Shown: one piece after another, positions 1 through 6,705 of the stretch
How the letters are laid out: each line of letters begins with the position of its first letter
Numbering within the stretch: the first letter of the stretch is position 1
Assembly: GCA_002305615.1 (NCBI GenBank)
Contig: DBPU01000048.1
Coordinates: 27,837 to 44,992, forward strand
Length of the DNA: 17,156 bases
Source: Verrucomicrobia bacterium UBA1412
Lineage (GTDB): Bacteria; Verrucomicrobiota; Verrucomicrobiia; Limisphaerales; UBA1412
Direction of reading: 5' to 3'
The notes under the pieces: generated by a model
What the model saw: only the letters and a program-made list of their open reading frames with translations
Databases searched by the model: none
What the model was told of the DNA's origin: nothing
Program-made: the position numbers and the translations under genes

Positions 1-81
1 AGAAAGCTCGCCTGTTCACGTCCCGGAGAATACCAGACTCTCCCCCGTCCAGGCAATCTCTCTCTGGTCCTGAAGTGAGAA

Positions 82-108
82 AATGCCGCCGGTTACCCCG
101 ACGGCATT
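82..108 (-). terminator. Intrinsic terminator of the efflux operon
   Basis: Arms 82-92 and 98-108 form an 11-bp stem with one G-U wobble and a 5-nt loop. Read on the minus strand, the stem is followed by TTTTCTC, a short T-run. It lies about 25 bp past the stop codon of the outer-membrane efflux gene, where the operon should end. The remaining sequence at 1-81 shows no gene that I can support. Confidence 0.65.
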
Positions 109-133
109 CTTCGTCTGTGTTTTTAAGGATCTT

Positions 134-1627
134 CTACTGAGCCGCGTCTGCCGGAGCGTTTTCCGCCGTCTGAGCCGTCTCTTCGACTTCAGCCGGAGAA
201 TCCTCCCAGCCGCCGCCCAGAACCGTGTAGAGGTCGATCTGACTGGCGAACTTCTCACGCTCCAGCGCAACCAGAGCCTGTTCGGAGCTTTGCAGAGCGC
301 GCTGCGCATCGAGCAAGCTCAGATAGTTATCGATCTGGCCCTCGTAGCGATAGTTTGCCAACTCATAAGTCCGCTTCACCGACGCCACGTAATCCTGTTG
401 AGCCTTCAATTGCTGATCCACAGTGCCCAGCGTCGCCAGGACATCGGCCACTTCGCGGAAAGCCGATTGAATCGACTTTTCATACTCGCTGATCATCATC
501 TCTTTCCTCACCTTGGAAGCACTGTGAGAAGACCAGGTCCGCATATCGAAAATCGGCATCACCAGCTGCGGAGCGTAGCTCCAATAGCCGCTGCCCGATT
601 TGAAGAGACCCGAAAGTTCACTACTGGCGCTGCCGATGGCCGCCGTCAGGGAAATTCTGGGGAAATAGGCTGCACGGGCCGCGCCGATATTAGCATTGGC
701 CGCCAAGAGCTTATTCTCAGCCGCCAGCACATCGGGCCGCTTGAGCAATATCTCCGAAGAAATCCCGGCGCTCACTTCGCGAGACGGGTTCAAACCTCTC
801 AGGCCCTCAGGAAGCAACTCTTCCGGAACCGGTCCGCCCAGCAGGAACTCCAGCGAATTCTTGCTCTGGGCCAGGAGCTGCAGGTATACCGCCGCGCTTC
901 TTTCGGCAACGGCCACCTGTGAAGCCGAGCGGCTCACATCGATCTCCGAAACCAGACCCAAATCGTAGTTGCGTTTGACTCTCTCATAAGTATCCCGGTA
1001 AGAGGCGATCAATTTCTCATCCAGTGCCACGCATTCCTGCGCAGAAGCGATATTGAGGTAGCTCTTGGCCACTGCGGAAATAACCGCTATCTGAGCGCTC
1101 CTCTGAGCCTGCTCAGTCGCCAGGTATTCCTGCATAGCGGCATCCTTCAGGCTGCGAATGCGCCCGAAGAAATCGATTTCCCATGAAGCGGCCCCCAGGC
1201 TCGCATCGTACCTGTCTGTCGTTATCCGCTGGCCCGTACCGGAGAGATCCGCCGGCACCCGCTGGCTGCTCGCACCCAACCCCCCGGCAATAGTCGGGAA
1301 AAGATCCGAGCGCTGAATGTTATAAAGCTGCCGGTAATACTCCACAGAGAGACGCGCTCCCCTGAGTTGCCGGTTGTTCTCAAGCGCGATGCCGATCAAT
1401 TCGCGCAGCTTGGGATCCGTGAAAAATTCACGCCACCGAAGGTTAAGCACATCTTCCCCTTCCGGGGTACCCGGCTCGGATACCTTGGTCGGATCATAGG
1501 CCTTGCCCGTGGGCCACTCAGGGGCAACCGGAGATACCGGCCGCTCATACTTGGGCGCCATCGTGCAGCCACCCACCACCAGAGCGCAAACGAGCATGGA
1601 CAACAATACAATTCGATTTTTCTTCAT
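134..1627 (-). CDS. Outer-membrane efflux lipoprotein, OprM/NodT (TolC-like) family
   Basis: This 497-residue protein is the outer-membrane channel of the tripartite efflux pump encoded just upstream. It begins with a lipoprotein signal peptide (MKKNR, a hydrophobic stretch, then lipobox VVGGC with the lipidated Cys at 21). The segment after it (TMAPKYERP) is typical of NodT/OprM proteins. Two OEP-type halves follow, rich in Ala/Gln helices of the periplasmic barrel; the LKRPDVLAAE and RAAYFPRISL stretches are family signatures. The last ~20 residues are an acidic, Ala-rich tail. The start ATG directly follows the pump's TAG stop with no spacer. A GGAGG about 8 nt upstream, inside the end of the pump gene, supports this start and suggests translational coupling. 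By family, such proteins form trimers that dock to the adaptor. The exact substrate cannot be told. Confidence 0.95.
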   Translation of the reverse strand: MKKNRIVLLSMLVCALVVGGCTMAPKYERPVSPVAPEWPTGKAYDPTKVSEPGTPEGEDVLNLRWREFFTDPKLRELIGIALENNRQLRGARLSVEYYRQLYNIQRSDLFPTIAGGLGASSQRVPADLSGTGQRITTDRYDASLGAASWEIDFFGRIRSLKDAAMQEYLATEQAQRSAQIAVISAVAKSYLNIASAQECVALDEKLIASYRDTYERVKRNYDLGLVSEIDVSRSASQVAVAERSAAVYLQLLAQSKNSLEFLLGGPVPEELLPEGLRGLNPSREVSAGISSEILLKRPDVLAAENKLLAANANIGAARAAYFPRISLTAAIGSASSELSGLFKSGSGYWSYAPQLVMPIFDMRTWSSHSASKVRKEMMISEYEKSIQSAFREVADVLATLGTVDQQLKAQQDYVASVKRTYELANYRYEGQIDNYLSLLDAQRALQSSEQALVALEREKFASQIDLYTVLGGGWEDSPAEVEETAQTAENAPADAAQ

Positions 1628-4600
1628 CTATCGAGCCTCCACCGACGGGGTTGTTTCTGCAGGAATAGCGGTCTTTTCCGCATGTTTCCTGCCGAATGTT
1701 TTTTGAATAATCACGTAAAATAAGGGTGAGAAAACCGTCACCAGAAACGTCGAAGTAACGACACCGCCCACCACCGGAATACCGATTGCATTTTGAGCAC
1801 CAGCACCGGCACCATTTGCAAAGGCCAGCGGCAGCACACCGAAACCGAAAGCGAGCGAAGTCATCACAATCGGGCGGAAACGAAGCTTGGCTCCTTCGAG
1901 CGTCGCGGCTAAGAGCTCAGCGCCCTCCTCCACACGAGTCTTGGCGAACTGCACAATCAGAATCGCGTTCTTCGTCGTCAAACCCAACGTTGTCAAAAGT
2001 CCGATCTGGAAGTAAACGTCATTAGGCATCCCGAGAAGACTCGAGGCAATCACTCCGCCAATGGCACCCAGAGGCATCGTGAGAATAATCGAAATGGGGA
2101 TGGGCCAGCTCTCATAGAGTGCCGCCAGACAGAGGAAGATCACCAGCACCGAGAACGCATAGAGCGGTCCGGCCTGGGAACTGGATTGGCGCTCCTGGTA
2201 AGAGAGCCCTTGCCAATCGTAACCAATGCCCGTGGGGAGAACTTTCACAAAATCCTCCATCTTCTTCATCGCATCGCCCGTGCTGCGTCCCGGAGCAGAC
2301 TCACCCAAAATATTCAGAGCGGGGAAGCCATTGAAACGCTCAAGCTGAGGCGAGCCATAAACCCAGCGGCCCGTGGCCAACGCCGAAAGGGGAACCATCT
2401 TACCCTGATTGTTGCGAACGTAGAGATTCTCAATATCGCCCGGCAACATACGATTTTTGGCGTCCGCCTGGATAAACACGCGCTTGACGCGGCCGGCCTG
2501 AACGAAGTTATTGATATAGGCCGAACCAAAGGCCGCAGAAATGGTATTGTGAATCTCGGTAATCGGTACTCCGAGGCTACCGGCTTTTTCCCAATCCACA
2601 TCCAGGCGGTACTCAGGCACATCTTCCATGCCACTGGGACGAACCTGGGCCAAAGTCGGATCCTCGGAAGCCATATCCTTCATCACCATGCCGAAAAGCA
2701 TATTCCGAGCCTCCATCAGCTTGGCATGACCCACGCCGCCCTGATCCACCAGCTGAAAGTCAAAGCCCTTGGCCTGCCCCAGCTCCATGATGGAGGGAGG
2801 CGAGAAAGCGAAAATCTGAGCCTCACGAACCTTGGAAAACACCCTCATCGCCCGACCCGTAATCGCATTGATCTTCAATTCCGGTTTATTACGCAATTTC
2901 CAATCCTTGAGCCGAATAAAGGCCATACATTGATTCTGACCGATTCCGCCAAAACCGTAGCCGACAATGGTCATGATGGATTCAATCGCGTCCTTCTCGT
3001 TTTCAAGGAAGTAACCGGAGACGCCTTCCACTACCTTCTGTGTCTGCTCCAGCGTAGAGCCCGCAGGCGTGGAGGCCATCATCATCATGATACCCTGATC
3101 CTCATCCGGAAGATAGGAGGTAGGCATCTTCTGCAAGAAGTAGACAAGCGCCACCGTGATCAGAACAAACATGGCAAAGTAGCGTTTCTTGCGGCGCAAC
3201 GAGCGGCCCAAGAGCGCAATATAGCAATTCCTGACCCACTCAAATAACCGGTCAAAACGACTGAAAAACGGTTTGAGAAACCAAATGCCTGCATCCGAAG
3301 CCATGTGCCCTTTGGTAACCGGCTTGAGGAATGAAGCGCAGAGTACAGGCGTCAGGACCAACGCCACCAGAACCGAAAGCAACATGGAGGAGACAATGGT
3401 CACCGAAAACTGGCGATAGATCACACCCGTGGAACCCGGGAAGAAAGCCATCGGACCAAACACAGCCGAGAGTACCAAGCCGATACCGATCAAGGCACTC
3501 GTGATCTGCCCCATCGATTTATAGGCCGCCTCCCGAGGACTGCAGCCCTCTTCGCTCATAATACGTTCCACGTTCTCCACCACCACGATGGCATCATCAA
3601 CCAGAAGACCAATCGCCAATACCATAGCGAACATCGTCAACATGTTGATCGAAAAACCGAAGATCGCAAGAATGGCGAAAGTACCCAGAATGACGACCGG
3701 CACGGCAATGGTCGGAATAATCGTCGCGCGCAGGTTGCCCATGAAGAGATACATGACCAAAAAGACCAGAACCACGGCTTCAATCAGCGTCTCCACCACT
3801 CCGTTAATAGCCACTTCGATGAAGGGCGTCGTATCATAGGGATAAATCACTTTGACTCCCGGAGGGAAGAAGGGCTCCATTTCCGCCATACGGGTGCGGA
3901 CATTATCTGCCGTTTCCAGCGCGTTTGCACCAGCCGCCAGACGAATCGCGATACCTGCCACGTGATTGCCGTTATACCGAACATCTACGGCATAGTTTTC
4001 GGAACCGAGCTCGGAGCGGCCGATATCCTTAACCCGGACGATTGAGCCATCGTCATTGGTCCTCAAGGGAATGTTGTCAAACTCTTCAGGCGTCTTCAAA
4101 AAGCTTTGAACCATGATGGAGGCATTGAGCCGCTGGCCCTCCACGGCAGGAGCTCCGCCGAATTGCCCAGCCGAAATCTCCACGTTGTAACTCCTGAGCG
4201 CCAAAGCCAGATCGCTGAAGGTCAGGTTGTAGCTGATGAGCTTATCCGTATCAACCCAGATGCGCATGGCGTACTGTCCGCCGAAGACCTCGACTTCACC
4301 CACTCCGGGCACACGGGAGAGAATACTCTCCAGAGTGGACTTGGCATAATCACGCAAATCCTCTCCCACCATCGTTCCATCCTCGGAAGTGATACCGACA
4401 ACCATCAGGTAACTGCGGGTACTTTTCTTCACCTCCACACCTTCGGCCTGCACCGAGGAAGGCAAACTGGTCATCGCCAATTGGAGCTTGTTCTGCACCT
4501 GGCTCCAGGCCATATCCGGATCGACTCCCGGAGCAAAGGTCAGCTCCAGTCGGGCCATACCCATGGAGTCACTGGTCGCCGATTGATAAAGCAGGTTGTC

Positions 4601-4819
4601 GAAACCAGTCATTTTCTGCTCGATAATCTGCGTCACAGAGTTTTCTACCGTTTCCGCCGAGCCGCCGGTATAGTGCGCCTGCACTGAAATAGAAGGAGGC
4701 GCCACCGGGGGATACTGAGAAATCGGCAGCGTGTAAATGGCCATCACCCCGGCTACCATCAGAATAATGGCGATCACCCATGCAAAGACGGGGCGAGCTA
4801 GAAAGAATCTTGATAACAT
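1628..4819 (-). CDS. RND multidrug efflux transporter, AcrB/MexB-type (HAE1 family), inner membrane
   Basis: This 1063-residue protein is a full-length proton-driven RND pump that would export hydrophobic or amphiphilic compounds from the periplasm and inner membrane through the partner adaptor and outer-membrane channel. The N-terminus (MLSRFFLARPVFAWVIAI) is the usual first membrane helix. The TM4 proton-relay Asp pair is present (GLLVDDAIVVVENVER, D408-D409), as is the TM10 Lys (TTKNAILIVQFAKTR). The two large periplasmic loops and the internal duplication are intact (PISQYPPVAPP near the start, MPTSYLPDEDQG in the second half). The start lies 25 bp after the adaptor stop, with an AAGAGGG about 12 nt upstream. 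The gene ends immediately before the channel gene. No frameshift or missing motif is visible. Membership of the HAE1 group is clear; the drug range is not predictable. Confidence 0.97.
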   Translation of the reverse strand: MLSRFFLARPVFAWVIAIILMVAGVMAIYTLPISQYPPVAPPSISVQAHYTGGSAETVENSVTQIIEQKMTGFDNLLYQSATSDSMGMARLELTFAPGVDPDMAWSQVQNKLQLAMTSLPSSVQAEGVEVKKSTRSYLMVVGITSEDGTMVGEDLRDYAKSTLESILSRVPGVGEVEVFGGQYAMRIWVDTDKLISYNLTFSDLALALRSYNVEISAGQFGGAPAVEGQRLNASIMVQSFLKTPEEFDNIPLRTNDDGSIVRVKDIGRSELGSENYAVDVRYNGNHVAGIAIRLAAGANALETADNVRTRMAEMEPFFPPGVKVIYPYDTTPFIEVAINGVVETLIEAVVLVFLVMYLFMGNLRATIIPTIAVPVVILGTFAILAIFGFSINMLTMFAMVLAIGLLVDDAIVVVENVERIMSEEGCSPREAAYKSMGQITSALIGIGLVLSAVFGPMAFFPGSTGVIYRQFSVTIVSSMLLSVLVALVLTPVLCASFLKPVTKGHMASDAGIWFLKPFFSRFDRLFEWVRNCYIALLGRSLRRKKRYFAMFVLITVALVYFLQKMPTSYLPDEDQGIMMMMASTPAGSTLEQTQKVVEGVSGYFLENEKDAIESIMTIVGYGFGGIGQNQCMAFIRLKDWKLRNKPELKINAITGRAMRVFSKVREAQIFAFSPPSIMELGQAKGFDFQLVDQGGVGHAKLMEARNMLFGMVMKDMASEDPTLAQVRPSGMEDVPEYRLDVDWEKAGSLGVPITEIHNTISAAFGSAYINNFVQAGRVKRVFIQADAKNRMLPGDIENLYVRNNQGKMVPLSALATGRWVYGSPQLERFNGFPALNILGESAPGRSTGDAMKKMEDFVKVLPTGIGYDWQGLSYQERQSSSQAGPLYAFSVLVIFLCLAALYESWPIPISIILTMPLGAIGGVIASSLLGMPNDVYFQIGLLTTLGLTTKNAILIVQFAKTRVEEGAELLAATLEGAKLRFRPIVMTSLAFGFGVLPLAFANGAGAGAQNAIGIPVVGGVVTSTFLVTVFSPLFYVIIQKTFGRKHAEKTAIPAETTPSVEAR

Positions 4820-4844
4820 ATTGCTATTTTACCCTCTTAACGAA

Positions 4845-6131
4845 TTACTTCTGAGGCGCTGCCGGTGGGGCACCTGCACCTTCCGCTTGTGCCGGTTGGG
4901 CTTGGGCCGGTTGGGCTTGTGCCGGTTGGGCTTGGGCCGGTTGGGCTTGAGCCTGAGGTTCCTTTACCTCTTTACCCCAGACGCCTGAATAGACCTCACT
5001 CACCTGAGTCTGATGATTTATATTCTGAAGTCCTTCCAAAACGATGTGCTCTTTTTCTGTCAGCCCGGAAGCCACCAGCCATTTATTCCCGATGGCCCTA
5101 TCGATCTGAATAATCTGTTGCAGAGCGACTCCATTTTCCACGATCATCACGTAGGCATCACCCTTACGGTCGCGAGAAACGGTTTCCTGAGGAACCATGA
5201 GAGCCTGACGGTCTTCACCTTCTCTCACAATAGCGCGCACAAACATCCCGGGCAGGAGATCTCCTTCGGGATTGGGGAAAATAATCCGGAGGATTGTCGT
5301 GGAAGTCGTCGGATCAACCGAAATATCCCGGAATTGAAGCGTTCCCTTATGCTTATAAATGGAGCCGTCATCCAGAATGAGCTCTACCTGACTGATAACC
5401 TCCTGATCGCGGGTGAGCAGTCCTTCCTGGAAACGCTTGCGCAAGCGCATCATTTCGCTGGTCGATTGCGGGACGTCCACATAGATCGGGTCCAGTTGCT
5501 GAACCGTCGCCAGCGGGACCGGCTGATAGGCGGTGACCGTGGCGCCGTCAGTCACCGAAGAGGTGCCGATGCGGCCGGTCAGAGGAGAAATCACCTTGGA
5601 GTAATTTAAATTGATTTGTGCGGTATCCAGCATCGCCTGATAGTACTGGATATCGGCCTGGGCCTGTTTCAGAGCCGCGGAAGCATCATCGTAATCCTGC
5701 TGGCTGACGGCCTTATTTTCCAGCGCCTGTTTGTAGCGCTCCTGGCGCAACTGCACGGCCGGCAAATTCGCCTGAGCACGCTCCAAAGCAGCCCGGGCGC
5801 TGTTGATCGCGGCTTCAAAAGGAGCCGGATCAATCTGATAGAGAGATTGCCCCTCCTTCACATCGGAGCCCTCTTCAAAAAGGCGTTTCAAAATCACCCC
5901 GTTGACCTGGGGGCGAATCTCAGCAATCCGGTAGGCCGATGTGCGGCCGGGAAGTTCACTGGTCAAGAGCACGCTCTCTTTTGCTACGGAGACCGTCATT
6001 ACTTCGGGGGGGGCTTTTTGTGCCTGGGGCTTCCCTTTACCACATCCGCTTAAAAGCGCGACACAAAGCAAGGCCGCCGAAGCGGTACCCGCTTTTCGAA
6101 CCCACTGGAACTTATGCTTCATCATACTCAT
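4845..6131 (-). CDS. Efflux periplasmic adaptor lipoprotein, AcrA/MexA-type (membrane fusion protein)
   Basis: This 428-residue protein links the RND pump to the outer-membrane channel. The signal peptide ends in lipobox LLSGC (Cys30), so it should be anchored to the outer face of the inner membrane. Family landmarks appear in order: a first beta segment (SELPGRTSAYRIAEIRPQVNG), a biotinyl/lipoyl-like half (EGSDVKEGQSLYQIDPAPFE), an alpha-helical hairpin (about residues 105-175), the returning lipoyl half (VISPLTGRIG), and a beta-barrel and membrane-proximal region (DLLPGMFVRAIVREGE). The C-terminus carries an unusual low-complexity tail of PAQAQ repeats. ATGA overlap with the preceding thioredoxin-like gene favours the ATG at 6131, though in-frame ATGs 6 and 9 nt downstream are also possible. 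No clear Shine-Dalgarno site precedes any of them, so translation probably relies on coupling. Confidence 0.95.
   Translation of the reverse strand: MSMMKHKFQWVRKAGTASAALLCVALLSGCGKGKPQAQKAPPEVMTVSVAKESVLLTSELPGRTSAYRIAEIRPQVNGVILKRLFEEGSDVKEGQSLYQIDPAPFEAAINSARAALERAQANLPAVQLRQERYKQALENKAVSQQDYDDASAALKQAQADIQYYQAMLDTAQINLNYSKVISPLTGRIGTSSVTDGATVTAYQPVPLATVQQLDPIYVDVPQSTSEMMRLRKRFQEGLLTRDQEVISQVELILDDGSIYKHKGTLQFRDISVDPTTSTTILRIIFPNPEGDLLPGMFVRAIVREGEDRQALMVPQETVSRDRKGDAYVMIVENGVALQQIIQIDRAIGNKWLVASGLTEKEHIVLEGLQNINHQTQVSEVYSGVWGKEVKEPQAQAQPAQAQPAQAQPAQAQPAQAEGAGAPPAAPQK
4891..4950 (-). repeat. Tandem 15-nt repeat (4 copies) encoding PAQAQ repeats
   Basis: Four head-to-tail 15-nt units occupy 4891-4905, 4906-4920, 4921-4935 and 4936-4950. 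They differ only at the last base (g, t, g, a), so the array is also two copies of a 30-nt unit. In the adaptor frame they encode repeated PAQAQ near the C-terminus, with degenerate flanking copies at the protein level. Such near-identical short units suggest recent slippage, so copy number may vary between strains. Confidence 0.9.
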
Positions 6132-6505
6132 TCAGTTTTAAAATTCATTATATTCTCTATCTGCAAAAGGATATTCTCTTTGCTGGACATTCCCACAATT
6201 CTGGCGTGTACCTGACCCTCCACAAAGTAAAGAAGAGTCGGCAAATTCATCACTTCAAACCAGAGGCTCAAGCCCAGATTCACATCCGCATCGGCCCAAA
6301 CCACCCTGGCCCGGCCCGTGCACAAAAGCGTCAGCTCTGATAAAAGCGAATCCATCGCCTGACAAGGAAAACTCCAAAGAGCCCCAAAAGCAACCCAAAC
6401 CGGAAGTGACGAAGACAAAACTTCGACCTCAAAGTTTGCTTCATTGACTTCCTGTATCTTCTCCCAAAAGGGATGGAAAGCTTTTTGGCTACCGGCAGAA
6501 TCCAT
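6128..6505 (-). CDS. Thioredoxin-fold protein with a degenerate SFPC active site, first gene of the efflux operon
   Basis: This 125-residue protein follows the thioredoxin pattern almost gap-free from residue 30 onward: a hydrophobic beta strand (VWVAF), an active-site loop, the central helix, and the cis-Pro strand (NLPTLLYFVEGQ, Pro89) followed by a VG...SK C-terminal element. The active site reads WSFPC at 44-48 instead of WCGPC. The nucleophilic first Cys is Ser45 (codon AGT, one base from TGT) while the second, Cys48, remains. A further Cys is at 62. No signal peptide is seen, so it is probably cytoplasmic. A dithiol reductase role is therefore unlikely; a monothiol, chaperone-like or regulatory role is possible but is inference. 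It overlaps the adaptor by ATGA. The ATG at 6505 is the only ATG after an in-frame TAA and lies about 23 nt after the predicted sigma-54 start; no strong Shine-Dalgarno site is visible. Confidence 0.8.
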   Translation of the reverse strand: MDSAGSQKAFHPFWEKIQEVNEANFEVEVLSSSLPVWVAFGALWSFPCQAMDSLLSELTLLCTGRARVVWADADVNLGLSLWFEVMNLPTLLYFVEGQVHARIVGMSSKENILLQIENIMNFKTE

Positions 6506-6519
6506 ACCTACTGCTTGGA

Positions 6520-6537
6520 CAGCAGTTGGAGCTGCTG
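6520..6537. repeat. Short inverted repeat at the predicted efflux transcription start
   Basis: Perfect 6-bp arms CAGCAG (6520-6525) and CTGCTG (6532-6537) flank a 6-nt spacer that includes the predicted sigma-54 start near 6528. A second small dyad, CTGCT/AGCAG at 6511-6525, overlaps it. This could be a repressor site or part of the early transcript's structure. The base make-up is simple (CAG/CTG), so chance is a real alternative. Confidence 0.35.
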
Positions 6538-6538
6538 C

Positions 6539-6555
6539 AGCAATTTAGGTGCCAA
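6539..6555 (-). promoter_or_regulatory. Sigma-54 (-24/-12) promoter of the thioredoxin-like/RND efflux operon
   Basis: On the minus strand the site reads TTGGCACC-TAAA-TTGCT. It matches the known sigma-54 consensus TGGCACG-N4-TTGCW at all but one position, with exactly 10 bases between the invariant GG (6553-6552) and GC (6541-6540). Counting the GC as -13/-12 puts +1 near 6528, giving a 5' leader of about 23 nt before the ATG at 6505. A sigma-54 activator gene lies divergently upstream and an inverted repeat sits about 114 bp upstream of +1, both as expected for this promoter class. Confidence 0.85.
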
Positions 6556-6571
6556 TTTTTATTTTTTCTCC

Positions 6572-6601
6572 ATAACACACTTTATAATAACAGAATATAA
6601 T
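6572..6601 (+). promoter_or_regulatory. Candidate sigma-70 promoter for the activator gene, within an AT-rich segment
   Basis: A perfect TATAAT at 6596-6601 has ATAACA (4 of 6 matches to TTGACA) 18 nt upstream at 6572-6577. A second perfect TATAAT lies at 6583-6588 but has no recognisable -35 box. The surrounding sequence from about 6556 to 6608 is almost all A/T, so a TATAAT match alone is weak evidence. If used, transcription would start near 6608, placing the 6626-6657 inverted repeat just downstream and allowing autoregulation. Confidence 0.45.
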
Positions 6602-6625
6602 ATATAGAGAACCCTGATAAAGATG

Positions 6626-6657
6626 GGTCGATATTTTGAACGAACGAAATATCGTCC
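6626..6657. promoter_or_regulatory. 32-bp inverted repeat, candidate activator-binding (enhancer-like) site
   Basis: Arms GGTCGATATTT (6626-6636) and AAATATCGTCC (6647-6657) are complementary at 10 of 11 positions, with a perfect 8-bp core (CGATATTT/AAATATCG) and a 10-nt spacer. The centre is about 114 bp upstream of the predicted sigma-54 transcription start, within the usual range for binding of a Fis-type dimeric activator. It also lies in the leader of the activator gene. Binding by that activator is inference from position and symmetry. Confidence 0.6.
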
Positions 6658-6690
6658 TAAAAAGGTTGAATTCTTCGTCCTTTTATAGGA
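6655..6690 (+). promoter_or_regulatory. RNA hairpin that would cover the activator's ribosome-binding site
   Basis: On the plus strand, 6655-6659 pairs with 6686-6690 and 6660-6665 pairs with 6679-6684, giving an 11-bp stem with one bulged base (6685) and a 13-nt loop. The 3' arm includes most of the only Shine-Dalgarno-like AGGAG (6687-6691) before the ATG at 6706. The 5' arm shares bases 6655-6657 with the neighbouring inverted repeat. This could limit translation of the activator; the stem is mostly A-U, so stability is moderate. Confidence 0.4.
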
Positions 6691-6705
6691 GACTCACCCC
6701 GGTTT

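Noticed and set aside
83..922. Plus-strand open frame (279 codons) opposite the outer-membrane efflux gene
   Set aside because: It begins inside the terminator hairpin and is antisense to a convincing lipoprotein gene.
2186..3247. Long plus-strand open frame (353 codons) opposite the RND pump gene
   Set aside because: It lies wholly antisense to a clear pump gene, has no recognisable domain, and its composition is what a mirrored coding frame gives.
4737..4988. Plus-strand open frame with LGRLGLCRLG-like repeats
   Set aside because: The repeats are the antisense reading of the adaptor's PAQAQ repeat DNA, not a separate protein.
6526..6541. Plus-strand GG-N10-GC element (TTGGAGCTGCTGCAGC) as a second sigma-54 promoter
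   Set aside because: Only the GG and GC match; the CAC and TTGC parts are wrong, and no gene start fits it.
6556..6625. IHF-binding site between the enhancer-like repeat and the sigma-54 promoter
   Set aside because: The stretch is AT-rich and might bend, but TATCAG...CTC does not complete the known IHF consensus.
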